Shown: piece by piece, positions 23,766-31,338 of the stretch
Layout: every line of letters starts with the position of its first letter
Numbering within the stretch: position 1 is the first letter of the stretch
Assembly (NCBI RefSeq): GCF_004134825.1
Contig: NZ_SDPN01000023.1
Coordinates: 1 to 60,185 of the forward strand
DNA from: Agromyces albus
GTDB taxonomy: Bacteria > Actinomycetota > Actinomycetes > Actinomycetales > Microbacteriaceae
Length of the DNA stretch: 60,185 nucleotides
Reading direction: 5' to 3'
Notes under the pieces: generated by a model
Told to the model about the DNA's origin: nothing
What the model saw: the letters and a program-made list of their open reading frames with translations, nothing else
Databases searched by the model: none
Program-made: the position numbers and the translations under genes

Positions 23766-24994
23766 CGGGCACCTCGAGCGAGCACGATGTCGGGATCGAG
23801 TCCAGCTGCGTCGAACTTCTCGAGACGGGCTGGGCGGGCGCCGGTGGCGACGAGCTGCCCCGCCCTCGTCACGAAGATCGGGTCGGCGTCGACGACCGCA
23901 CCGGTGCATCCGCCGGTCGGAGCGGTGATCTCGGCGACGCGGCGTCTGCCGTCGCGATCGATGGCGAGGTGCACGACGAGATCAATACAGCTCGCGACGG
24001 TCGGCACGACGAACGACGAGTCGATGTTGCGGCCGGCGAGAAGCGGAAGGGTGCAGAGCTTCACGAGGGCGTCGCGCGCGGAGTTCGCGTGGATCGTGCA
24101 CATCCCGGGCAACCCCGAGTTGAGGGCGATGAGCAGGTCGAGGCTTTCGGCCTCGCGCACCTCGCCGACGATCAGGCGATCGGGTCGCATGCGCAGCGCC
24201 TCTTTGATGAGCCGACGCAGGGTGATCTCACCGGTGCCCTCGAGACTCGGCTGGCGACACTGCAGCGACACGAGATCGCGCACGTCGAGGTCGAGCTCGA
24301 ACGTCTCCTCGACGGTGACCACGCGATCGCCCGTGCGAGCGCCCGACATGAGCGCGTTCAGCATCGTGGTCTTGCCCGTGTGCGTGGCTCCCGACACGAG
24401 GATGTTCGCGCCGGCCAGCACGGCCATGCGCAGGAACTCCGACGCCTGCGGCGTGATCGAGCCGAGCTCGACGAGCTGCGCGAGCGAGCGGATGCGGCGC
24501 TGGAACTTGCGGATGTTGACGGCCCAGTGCGCGCGGGCGACGTCGGGGATCGCGACGTGCAGGCGCGAGCCGTCGGGCAGGGACGCATCGACGAAGGGCG
24601 ACGAGAGGTCGACGCGCCGACCCGAGTGCTGCAGCATCCGCTCGACGAGCTCTCGCACCTCGCGGTCGGAGAGCACAACGGTCGTGAGCTCGGCAACGCC
24701 ATCACGCGCGATGAACACGCGGGTCGGCGAGTTGATCCAGATCTCCTCCACGCCGGGATCGTCGAAGTACGGCTGCAGCGGGCCGTAGCCGGTGATGGAT
24801 GCCACGACCTCACGCGCAGTGCCGTGCTCGTCGCCCAGCTGGGCGTGCGCTCCGGCGAGGGCGCGCTCGCTGTAACGGCGCACCTCTTCGCGTGCGTAGC
24901 GTGCTGCGACCGCCTCGTCGCCGGCGAGATCGACCCCGTCGCGGAGCACCCGTGTTCGCACCCGATCGGCGATGGTGCGCACGGGGTCGGTCAT
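23762..24994 (-). CDS. tadA: TadA/CpaF-type secretion ATPase
   Basis: The 410-residue protein is a CpaF-family GspE-like ATPase. Walker A SGATHTGKTT lies at 201-210, the Asp box VEETFELDL at about 228-236, Walker B RLIVGEVR at 273-280, and the His box IHANSARDA near 301. The N-terminal domain (about 1-160) is the usual CpaF start with YGPLQPYFDDPGVEEIWINSP. It drives pilin polymerisation or secretion through TadBC. It is the first visible gene of the Tad operon; no CpaE/TadZ, CpaB or prepilin peptidase gene is adjacent, which is common in actinobacterial Tad loci. Confidence 0.92.
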   Translation of the reverse strand: MTDPVRTIADRVRTRVLRDGVDLAGDEAVAARYAREEVRRYSERALAGAHAQLGDEHGTAREVVASITGYGPLQPYFDDPGVEEIWINSPTRVFIARDGVAELTTVVLSDREVRELVERMLQHSGRRVDLSSPFVDASLPDGSRLHVAIPDVARAHWAVNIRKFQRRIRSLAQLVELGSITPQASEFLRMAVLAGANILVSGATHTGKTTMLNALMSGARTGDRVVTVEETFELDLDVRDLVSLQCRQPSLEGTGEITLRRLIKEALRMRPDRLIVGEVREAESLDLLIALNSGLPGMCTIHANSARDALVKLCTLPLLAGRNIDSSFVVPTVASCIDLVVHLAIDRDGRRRVAEITAPTGGCTGAVVDADPIFVTRAGQLVATGARPARLEKFDAAGLDPDIVLARGAR

Positions 24995-25075
24995 GGCACC
25001 ATCTTCTGATGCGCCGGATGCCGCGCTCCGAAGTTATCCACAACCGGCGCGGGTACCAGCGGCGGCGAGGCCGCG

Positions 25076-25471
25076 TCACGCCACGGCGGTCCCCTCGAGT
25101 TCAACCAGCTGGCCGGGGATCGCCAGCCGTGTCACGCCGAGCATCGTGGTGGCCGGAGCCACCCGGGCTGCGCCCAGTCGCGACGCCAGCACCCCGTAGT
25201 GCTGAAAGAGCAGGTCGACGTCGGTCGTGTAGACGTTGAGCCGGACGAGGTTCGAGAGGGACATGCCGGCCGCGCCGAGCACGGCCTCCAGGTTGGCTAC
25301 GCTGAGCGCCAGCTGTGCCGCCATGTCACCGTCATGCTGGGGCGTTCCGTCGCCGCTCATCGCGGTTTGACCAGAGCAATACAGGGTTCGGGTATGCCCC
25401 GAGACGATCTCTCCCTGGTTGAATCCCATCTCCACTGACCACGTCACCGGGTTGACTGCCGTTCGTTCCAT
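25076..25471 (-). CDS. RidA/YjgF family protein
   Basis: The 131-residue protein has the RidA fold signature: TLYCSGQTAMSGDGTPQHDGDMAAQ, LALSVANLEAVLGAAGMSLSNLVRLNVYTTD and a C-terminal APATTMLGVTRLAIPGQLVELEGTAVA. The canonical catalytic Arg of imine deaminases is replaced here (GVTRLA region keeps one Arg), so deaminase activity is possible but unproven. ATG at 25471 is preferred to an upstream in-frame GTG. It is divergent from the WYL regulator (120-bp gap), and its codon use is like that gene rather than the Tad genes. Confidence 0.82.
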   Translation of the reverse strand: MERTAVNPVTWSVEMGFNQGEIVSGHTRTLYCSGQTAMSGDGTPQHDGDMAAQLALSVANLEAVLGAAGMSLSNLVRLNVYTTDVDLLFQHYGVLASRLGAARVAPATTMLGVTRLAIPGQLVELEGTAVA

Positions 25472-25579
25472 TGCCACAAGAGCTCCATTCGATTCGTGAG
25501 GAGTACGCACGCCGCCATCGGTGACGTCGCCTTAACGAGCCTCGCAACGAATCACGACACCTCCTGTCGTGTATCCCGA

Positions 25580-25585
25580 TAGATT
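25580..25585 (+). promoter_or_regulatory. -10 box TAGATT of the WYL regulator gene (leaderless type)
   Basis: TAGATT ends 6 nt before the ATG at 25592, without a ribosome-binding site between them. Confidence 0.5.
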
Positions 25586-25591
25586 TTCGAG

Positions 25592-26569
25592 ATGCGCGCC
25601 GATCGGCTGGTCTCGCTGGTGCTGCTGCTGCGCCAGCGCGGTCGGCTGTCGGCCGACACGCTGGCCCGGGAGCTCGAGGTATCGACTCGCACCGTGCTGC
25701 GCGACATCGAGGCGCTGTCCGCGGCCGGCGTCCCGGTCTACGCCGAACGCGGCCGGCACGGCGGTTTCGAGTTGTTGCCCGGTTTCCGCACCGAGCTCAC
25801 CGGGCTGAACCACGACGAGGCCCTTGCCCTGCTGACGGCCGGCCTGGGGCGCGGCGAGCAGGTGTTCGGCCTCGGCTCGGCGCTCGCTTCGGCCATGCGG
25901 AAGGTGGTCGACGCGTTGCCCGACAGCCACCGGGCCACCGCGAGCGACGCAGTCCAGCGATTTCTCGTCGACCCGGAGACCGACCTGCTCTCACGAAGGC
26001 TGGCCATTGACGAGGTACCCGCCACCACGATGATCGAGGTCCGACGCGCCGTGCTCGCCGGACACAAGCTGCGCATCCACTACGCGGCAGCGGACCGCAC
26101 GCCGAAGTGGCGCACGGTGGACCCGATCGGCCTCGTCACGGTTCGCGACAAAGGCTACTTGCTGGCCACGATGTCAGGCGCGGACCGCACCTACCGGTTG
26201 TCCCGGATCCTGGCCGCCCAGGAACTCGACGAACCCGCACAGCGACCAGACCGAGTCGATCTGGACCAGATCTGGCAGGAACGCAGCACGCAGTTTCGAA
26301 CCGGCGGCGACGACCAGGTCACCGTGCTGGTTCGGGTGGACCCGGTGCGACGGGAGGAACTGGTGGGCACCGCGCTGGCCGTCCTGGCCGAAGAAACCGA
26401 CGAAGACGGCTGGTTGCGGCTCGAGGTGACCTTCCAAGACTCACGGCACGCCGAGTGGGCTATGTGGCAGCTCAGCACCGACGCGGAGGCCCTGTCCCCG
26501 CAGTCGCTGCGCACCTCCCTGCGCGACCGCGCCGCCGCGATTGCCACCCGCTACGACGACGCATCCTGA
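25592..26569 (+). CDS. YafY-type HTH/WYL transcriptional regulator
   Basis: The 325-residue protein has an N-terminal HTH_11 domain (ADRLVSLVLLLRQRGRLSADTLARELEVSTRTVLRDIEALSAAGVPVYAERG) and a WYL ligand-sensing domain around residues 140-215. The usual W-Y-L triad is partly altered; LRIHYAAADRTPKWRTVDPIGLV is visible. A C-terminal WCX extension follows. Such proteins usually regulate an adjacent divergent gene, here ridA. Leucine is mostly CTG and valine often GTG/GTC, in contrast to the CTC-rich neighbours, suggesting horizontal acquisition of the pair. Confidence 0.85.
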   Translation: MRADRLVSLVLLLRQRGRLSADTLARELEVSTRTVLRDIEALSAAGVPVYAERGRHGGFELLPGFRTELTGLNHDEALALLTAGLGRGEQVFGLGSALASAMRKVVDALPDSHRATASDAVQRFLVDPETDLLSRRLAIDEVPATTMIEVRRAVLAGHKLRIHYAAADRTPKWRTVDPIGLVTVRDKGYLLATMSGADRTYRLSRILAAQELDEPAQRPDRVDLDQIWQERSTQFRTGGDDQVTVLVRVDPVRREELVGTALAVLAEETDEDGWLRLEVTFQDSRHAEWAMWQLSTDAEALSPQSLRTSLRDRAAAIATRYDDAS

Positions 26570-26632
26570 CCGTCGGCCGTCTTCTGCGGCCACCACGGAC
26601 GCACGCGGGAGCGGAGGCATCCGCGGCATCCG

Positions 26633-26638
26633 TAGCAT
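26633..26638 (+). promoter_or_regulatory. -10 box TAGCAT of the DUF1653 gene (leaderless type)
   Basis: TAGCAT ends 6 nt before the ATG at 26645. Two GGCATCC heptamers lie immediately upstream. Confidence 0.55.
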
Positions 26639-26644
26639 GGGGCG

Positions 26645-26884
26645 ATGACCGAAGCGGCCCCATCTGCCCCCATCGAGCCCGGCGTCTACGAGCACTTCAA
26701 GGGCGCGCGATACGAGGTGCTCCTCGTTGCCAGGCACAGCGAGACCGAAGAGGAGTTCGTGGTCTACCGCCAGCTCTACGGCGACCACTCGAACTGGGTG
26801 AGGCCCGCCGCGATGTTCAGCGAGCACGTCGAGCGCGATGGGCGTATCGTGCCCCGCTTCGCGCGCATCCAGCCGGCAGGCTGA
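26645..26884 (+). CDS. DUF1653 domain protein
   Basis: The 79-residue protein contains EPGVYEHFKGARYEVLLVARHSETEEEFVVYRQLYGDHSNWVRPAAMFSE, the whole DUF1653 core. It has conserved YEHFKG, VVYRxLYG and W-x-RP-x-x-MF positions. The domain is a small beta-barrel of unknown function found across bacteria, usually as a stand-alone protein. A TAGCAT box 6 nt upstream suggests a leaderless mRNA. No operon partners are evident. Confidence 0.85.
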   Translation: MTEAAPSAPIEPGVYEHFKGARYEVLLVARHSETEEEFVVYRQLYGDHSNWVRPAAMFSEHVERDGRIVPRFARIQPAG

Positions 26885-26930
26885 GTCGTTCCCCTGCGTG
26901 GGCTATCCCCAGTGTTGTACCCCGACCGAT

Positions 26931-26936
26931 TAGAGT
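26931..26936 (+). promoter_or_regulatory. -10 box TAGAGT of the LAxTG protein gene (leaderless type)
   Basis: TAGAGT ends 7 nt before the ATG at 26944; no ribosome site intervenes. Confidence 0.5.
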
Positions 26937-26943
26937 GCACCTC

Positions 26944-27852
26944 ATGCCCATCACTGCATACGTATGTCGCCGACGCTGGAGCAAGGTCATCTCAGCAGCG
27001 ATCATCGCGCTGCTCCTCGCCGTCACCTCCCTCGTGACCGCGAGCACCGCGACGGCGGCCGAGACCTCCCAGACCCTGAGCGGAACCGTGACCGCGTCAG
27101 ACACCGGCGATCCCCTCGCCGGCGTCGAGGTGAGGGTGTACCGCTGGGTCGCGGAGGCGTGGCAAGAGCTCGCCGGATCCGCTGTCACCGGGCCAGACGG
27201 CGCATACCTCATCGAAGACCTCGCACTCGGTGGATTCAACGACGTCGAGTTCGTACCCCCGACTCAGGACTACGTGAGGACGAGAGTCGACTTCCCCTTC
27301 GCGGCAGAAGAGAACATCCTCGACCAGGTCCTCGAGCGGAGCGCCACGATCTCGGGGACGGTGTTGGCCGAGACCGCCGATGGCGCCCCGAGCGCCATCC
27401 CAGGTACGCGTGTGTCGGTTGAGCGCGAGGGCGGCACCTACTTCCGCGCGGGCGCGGAAGTCGACGAGAACGGGGACTACACCATCTCGGGGATCCCCTC
27501 CGGCACCTACCTCGTGAAGTTCAATGACCCTCGAACGATCACGACGCACCTCGCCTCGTACTGGGGCGGGTCCTTCGACGCCGACACGGCCCAGCTCCTC
27601 ACCCTGAGCACCGGCGAGACGCGCTCCGACATCGACGGCACGTTGATCCTCGACAGCACCATCCCGGCCCCCGTGGCAACGCCCGCCGATCCCGCCGGGC
27701 CCCCTGCAGGAAACGTCACCGCGACCGGAGGCACCGCGACGCTCGCTGCGACCGGAGGCACGGCGTCACTCGTCGTTCCGGCGGCCGCACTCATGATGCT
27801 CGGACTTCTGCTGGTCGCAGCACGCCGGAGGACCGCGCGCGCCGAAGCGTAG
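26944..27852 (+). CDS. Exported protein with two Cna-B/carboxypeptidase-regulatory-like domains and LAxTG anchor
   Basis: The 302-residue protein has a signal peptide (basic RRRWSK, hydrophobic core, probable cleavage after ATAA near residue 39). Two beta-sandwich repeats follow: about 45-125 (LSGTVTASDTGDPLAGVEVRVY... GPDGAYLIEDLALG) and about 130-225 (ISGTVLAET... DENGDYTISGIPSGTYLVKF). They are of the carboxypeptidase-regulatory or SdrD-B type. After a Pro/Ala/Gly/Thr-rich wall-spanning stretch comes LAATG (267-271), a hydrophobic helix and a RRRTAR tail. LAxTG is the motif favoured by class E sortases of actinobacteria. No sortase gene is in the window. Likely cell-wall anchored; partner unknown. 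Confidence 0.8.
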   Translation: MPITAYVCRRRWSKVISAAIIALLLAVTSLVTASTATAAETSQTLSGTVTASDTGDPLAGVEVRVYRWVAEAWQELAGSAVTGPDGAYLIEDLALGGFNDVEFVPPTQDYVRTRVDFPFAAEENILDQVLERSATISGTVLAETADGAPSAIPGTRVSVEREGGTYFRAGAEVDENGDYTISGIPSGTYLVKFNDPRTITTHLASYWGGSFDADTAQLLTLSTGETRSDIDGTLILDSTIPAPVATPADPAGPPAGNVTATGGTATLAATGGTASLVVPAAALMMLGLLLVAARRRTARAEA

Positions 27853-27890
27853 GCCCTGCGTCGAGCCGGGCCGGTCACGGCGTCAGCGCC

Positions 27891-27896
27891 TAGACT
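27891..27896 (+). promoter_or_regulatory. Possible -10 box TAGACT of tRNA-Leu
   Basis: TAGACT lies 12 nt before the mature tRNA 5' end, a usual distance for a tRNA promoter. No clear -35 hexamer is seen. Confidence 0.35.
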
Positions 27897-27908
27897 GATC
27901 GGGCACTC

Positions 27909-27990
27909 GCGGGAGTGGTGAAATCGGCAGACACGCAGGATTTAGGTTCCTGTGCCTTCGGGCGTGTGGGTTCAAATCCCACCTTCCGCA
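27909..27990 (+). tRNA. tRNA-Leu (anticodon TAG)
   Basis: An 82-nt class-II cloverleaf. Acceptor GCGGGAG pairs with CTTCCGC and is followed by discriminator A. The anticodon stem CAGGA/TCCTG encloses TTTAGGT with anticodon TAG, which reads CTA. A variable arm (TGCC-TTCG-GGCG) follows, then the T arm GTGGG-TTCAAAT-CCCAC. Length, long variable arm and identity elements match leucine tRNA. CCA is not encoded. Confidence 0.96.
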
Positions 27991-28006
27991 CGTGAGGGCG
28001 TAAACG

Positions 28007-28041
28007 AACAGCGGATGTCGCGTGGCGCGACATCCGCTGTT
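28007..28041. terminator. 15-bp perfect hairpin after tRNA-Leu
   Basis: AACAGCGGATGTCGC (28007-28021) and GCGACATCCGCTGTT (28027-28041) form a perfect 15-bp stem with a 5-nt loop. It lies between tRNA-Leu and the convergent ABC ATPase gene and can serve both directions. The stem is built from the GGATGTC/GACATCC variant of the recurring heptamer. Confidence 0.75.
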
Positions 28042-28058
28042 GGGCTCTCGTCAGGCAA

Positions 28059-28949
28059 CTACGACGCAGTCGGCGGCACGAGCTCCTCGCGTGCTGCTTC
28101 GGGCAGTGCCTGCGCCTCGCGCTCGAGCTCCAGGACGACAGGCGAGTCGGCCCCCATCGAACGTTCGAGTTCGTGCGCGAGCGAGTCGAGCTCGGCGCCG
28201 CCGGCCATCAGGCTCGTGAGTTCGCCGAGGGTGATGTCCGCCTTGGCGTAGTCGCCGAGGCTCGTGCCGCGGTTGAGCAGCAGGAAGCGGTCGCCGACGG
28301 GATAGGCGTGGTGCGGATTGTGCGTGATGAACACGACGCCCAGCCCGCGGTCACGTGCCCGCGCGATGTAGCGCAGCACGACGCCCGACTGCTTGACGCC
28401 GAGCGCTGCCGTCGGCTCGTCGAGGATCAGCACGCGAGCACCGAAGTACACCGCGCGCGCGATCGCAACGCACTGGCGTTCACCGCCCGACAGCGTTCCG
28501 ATCGGCTGGTCGACGTCACGGAGGTCGATGCCCATGTTGTCGAGCTCGGTGTAGGTGATGGACTTCATCCGCTTCACGTCGAGGCGACGGAACGGCCCCG
28601 CCCCCTTCGTCAGCTCGGAGCCGAGGAAGAAGTTGCGCCACACGGGCATGAGGGGCACGACCGCGAGGTCCTGGTAGACGGTCGCGATGCCGACGTCGAG
28701 CGCCGCACGCGGCGACGAGAAGGTCACGGGCACGCCGTCGAGGAGCATCTCGCCCTCGGTTGGCGTGTGCGCGCCGGCGAGCATCTTGATGAACGTCGAC
28801 TTGCCGGCGCCGTTGTCGCCGAGCACGCAGGTGACCTCTCCCGCGCGCACCTCGGTCGTCACACCCGAGAGCGCATTGATGGCTCCGTATCGCTTGCCGA
28901 TGTTCTTGACCGCAATAATCGGATCGTGGGTCTTCGTGATCTGGCTCAT
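28059..28949 (-). CDS. Sugar ABC transporter ATP-binding protein (single-domain, ribose/inositol class)
   Basis: The 296-residue protein has one ABC domain: Walker [10 protein letters not shown], signature LSGGERQ, Walker [12 protein letters not shown] and switch His in VFITHNPHH. It also has the sugar-transporter [20 protein letters not shown] region. Canonical RbsA proteins have two ABC domains (~500 residues), so this is the one-domain form, which must act as a homodimer. The C-terminal ~60 residues are acidic and outside the domain. The ATG overlaps the permease stop by 4 bp. Together with the permease and binding protein it likely imports myo-inositol or a related polyol; the substrate is inferred from the iol genes next door. 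Confidence 0.85.
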   Translation of the reverse strand: MSQITKTHDPIIAVKNIGKRYGAINALSGVTTEVRAGEVTCVLGDNGAGKSTFIKMLAGAHTPTEGEMLLDGVPVTFSSPRAALDVGIATVYQDLAVVPLMPVWRNFFLGSELTKGAGPFRRLDVKRMKSITYTELDNMGIDLRDVDQPIGTLSGGERQCVAIARAVYFGARVLILDEPTAALGVKQSGVVLRYIARARDRGLGVVFITHNPHHAYPVGDRFLLLNRGTSLGDYAKADITLGELTSLMAGGAELDSLAHELERSMGADSPVVLELEREAQALPEAAREELVPPTAS

Positions 28950-29989
28950 CGTGCACCTCCTGCTCGTGTACGCACCCAGTGGTTGAGCAGCACCGCCAGC
29001 AGCAGCATCGCCCCGAGGAAGGTGCGCAGCCAGTTCGTGTCCCACTGTGCGAAGGTGATGCCCTGGAAGACCATGCCGTAGATCAGGGCGCCGAGCGCCG
29101 CGCCGATGGCCGATCCGAAACCGCCCGTGAGGAGGCATCCGCCCACGACCGCGCAGATGATGTAGATGAACTCCTGCCCGACGCCGGTGTTCGCCTGCAC
29201 CGTCGAGGTTCGGAAGAGCGAGATCATGCCGACGAGCCAGGCTGCGCCCGCCGTGGTCATGAACAGGCCGACCTTCGTCCTCATGATCGGAACGCCGACC
29301 TGTCGCGACGAGTTCAGGGCGCCGCCCACCGCGAAGATCCAGTTGCCGGCTCGTGCGCGCAGGAGCACCCACGTCGCGATGGCCGTCACGAGGAACCACC
29401 ACAGCACCGAGACGTAGAAGACGCCGCCGCCGATACGGATCGACGCCCCGAACAGCGGCTGGATGGTGTCGTAGAACGGCACCTTGGCCATGCCCTGGAT
29501 GGACACTTGGCCGGTGATGAGCTTCGTGACGGCCAGGTCGATGCCGGCGAGCACGAAGAACGTGCCGAGCGTGACGATGAAGCTCGGGAGTCCCGTGCGC
29601 ATGACGATGATGCCGTTGAGCGCGCCGACCCCGAGGGCGACGGCCAGGGAGACGACCACCGCGACCCAGATGTTCAGCCCGTAGTTCGTGGTGAGCACGC
29701 CGACGATGAGCGCCGTGAATCCGGTCATGACGCCGGCCGAGAGGTCGAACTCGCCGCCGATCATGAGCAGCGCCACGGCGACGGCCATGATGCCGAACGT
29801 CGACGCCGATTCGAGCCACACGCCGGCGCCCGCGAGCGTCATGAAGTTGCTCGTGTACACCGAGAAGAAGATCATCACGGCGAGCGCAGCGACGAGCGCG
29901 CCCATCTCGGGTCGGGCGAGCAGCCGCCGGATGGGCTGCCGCTCCATTCGCGGCCGTGTCGCGATGGTCACGATATCTGTCGTCGTCAA
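28946..29989 (-). CDS. Sugar ABC transporter permease (RbsC-like)
   Basis: The 347-residue membrane protein has eight to ten hydrophobic helices and motifs of the branched-chain/ribose permease family: [20 protein letters not shown] and [20 protein letters not shown], plus a C-terminal [24 protein letters not shown]. It is the membrane channel for the binding protein at 30062-31030. A preceding hairpin separates it from the binding-protein gene. The stop codon overlaps the ATPase start. Confidence 0.88.
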   Translation of the reverse strand: MTTTDIVTIATRPRMERQPIRRLLARPEMGALVAALAVMIFFSVYTSNFMTLAGAGVWLESASTFGIMAVAVALLMIGGEFDLSAGVMTGFTALIVGVLTTNYGLNIWVAVVVSLAVALGVGALNGIIVMRTGLPSFIVTLGTFFVLAGIDLAVTKLITGQVSIQGMAKVPFYDTIQPLFGASIRIGGGVFYVSVLWWFLVTAIATWVLLRARAGNWIFAVGGALNSSRQVGVPIMRTKVGLFMTTAGAAWLVGMISLFRTSTVQANTGVGQEFIYIICAVVGGCLLTGGFGSAIGAALGALIYGMVFQGITFAQWDTNWLRTFLGAMLLLAVLLNHWVRTRAGGAR

Positions 29990-30007
29990 CGTTGACTCCT
30001 TTCATCG

Positions 30008-30049
30008 GGCCGGGTGGGGCGGAGCAGCACCGCTGCGCCCCACCCGGCC
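30008..30049 (-). promoter_or_regulatory. Intercistronic hairpin between binding-protein and permease genes
   Basis: A 14-bp perfect stem (GGCCGGGTGGGGCG with CGCCCCACCCGGCC, 14-nt loop) lies in the 72-bp gap. In transporter operons such hairpins commonly protect or attenuate the message so that binding protein is made in excess over the membrane subunits. Confidence 0.65.
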
Positions 30050-30061
30050 GCTTCGAGACGG

Positions 30062-31030
30062 TTAGCGCGTCCCGTTCGCCGCGTACTTCGCGACGTCGGC
30101 CGCGTTGGCCTTCGTGACGAACGCGGGGCCTGAGAAGACCGGCTGGCCGCCACCGACGTCATTGCCGTTGGTCGCGCGGAGGTGCACGGCGGTGACCCCG
30201 AGGAATCCCTGAACGTACGGTTGCTGGTCGACGGCGAAGAGGATCGCTCCGTCGGAGATGGCCGAGACGACGTCGTCGGAGAGATCGAAGGTGGCCACGG
30301 TCGCCGCGCTGCCCGACTCGTCGACTGCGCCGACCGCGTCCATCGCGTACTGGCCGCCGAGGGTCAGGACCCCGTCGATCGTCGCGTCGGCCTGCAGCTT
30401 CGACTTGATCGTCGCCTTCACCTCGGCGTCGTTGGTGCCGTCGACCTGGAGGTTCGCCATCGTGCCGCTGAAGGTGGATGCCGCAGCCTTGCAGCGCTCT
30501 TCGAGGCCGACGTTGCCCGCCTCCTGGATGACGCACAGCGCGTTCGTCACTCCTGCCTCGGAGAGCTCTAAGCCGACCGCCTCGCCGGCGACCGTCTCGC
30601 TCTGCCCGATGTGGGTGATGGCGCCGAACTCGGCAGAGCGCTCGATGCCCGAGTTGATCGTCACGACCGGGATGCCGGCGTCGACCGCACGCTGAACGCT
30701 CGACTGCACCCCATCGGGGTTCGCCATGGAGACCACGATGCCGTCGACTTCCTGGGCGACCGCGTTGTCGATGAGCTGCGACTGCTTTGCGGGGTCGGGG
30801 TCGGAGTTGTAGGTGATCTCGACTCCGTAGTCGCCACCCGCCTGCTCGGCGCCCGACTTCACGCGATCCCAGAACGCGTCACCGGGCCCGGCGTGGGTGA
30901 TGACCGCGTAGGTGAGGTCGGATGTCGCGGTGTCGGTGCTGCCCTCGGTCTCCTGACCAGTGCCCGAGCAAGCGCTGAGCAGCAGGCCGGCGACGGCCAC
31001 GGTGCCGACGCCAGTGATGATTCTCTTCAT
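30062..31030 (-). CDS. Sugar ABC transporter substrate-binding lipoprotein (periplasmic-binding type 1)
   Basis: The 322-residue protein has a lipoprotein signal peptide with lipobox LSAC (Cys21), then a type-1 sugar-binding fold: [62 protein letters not shown] and a C-terminal [18 protein letters not shown]. This matches ribose/inositol/xylose-binding proteins. It is the first gene of the transporter operon and divergent from the Gfo/Idh gene, with a shared 308-bp control region. Ligand inferred as inositol from context. Confidence 0.88.
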   Translation of the reverse strand: MKRIITGVGTVAVAGLLLSACSGTGQETEGSTDTATSDLTYAVITHAGPGDAFWDRVKSGAEQAGGDYGVEITYNSDPDPAKQSQLIDNAVAQEVDGIVVSMANPDGVQSSVQRAVDAGIPVVTINSGIERSAEFGAITHIGQSETVAGEAVGLELSEAGVTNALCVIQEAGNVGLEERCKAAASTFSGTMANLQVDGTNDAEVKATIKSKLQADATIDGVLTLGGQYAMDAVGAVDESGSAATVATFDLSDDVVSAISDGAILFAVDQQPYVQGFLGVTAVHLRATNGNDVGGGQPVFSGPAFVTKANAADVAKYAANGTR

Positions 31031-31338
31031 GATGCGGGTTCCCTCTCTTGGTGGTGTGTGATGGCGCCGCCGGTGGCGAGCGTCATCGAGTCGGCCGGCC
31101 TACCGGCGAACCGGTGGCTGCAAGCCGCATGAGTGATGTGGGAAGGGTCAACGGGGTCTGGTGCATCGAGGGCGAAGTCTCCATTGAGTTCTCTTCCTCC
31201 GAGTGGCAGACCTCGGCGTCGAGAATGAGTCTGGAACAGGAATGACCATGTGTCAATAGTTTGTCTATACATTCTGTCATCCCGGTATCCTGAACTCGAT
31301 ATCCGCTTCACTTCGGCCTCGAAAGGGACACAAACGCC
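31031..31338. promoter_or_regulatory. Divergent control region of transporter and Gfo/Idh genes
   Basis: This 308-bp gap contains no convincing gene. An AT-rich patch at 31251-31279 holds GTCTATAC (31263-31270), which fits the GT-N-TA-N-AC operator pattern of HutC-subfamily GntR regulators, and TTCTGTCA (31272-31279). The complement TGACAGAA of the latter also occurs before the GntR gene (40135-40142). TATACA at 31266-31271 could be a -10 for the plus strand. TTGACA on the minus strand (31256-31251) could be a -35 toward the transporter. The rest up to 31240 is leader-like sequence without visible structure. Confidence 0.5.

Noticed and set aside
20390..24994. Type IV secretion or conjugation locus
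   Set aside because: ATPase, two F-domain proteins, short pilin and TadE/G proteins fit a Tad pilus; there are no VirB4, relaxase or coupling-protein genes.
25000..26650. Genomic island with mobile genes
   Set aside because: Codon use differs but no integrase, transposase or flanking repeats are visible; only the two genes seem affected.
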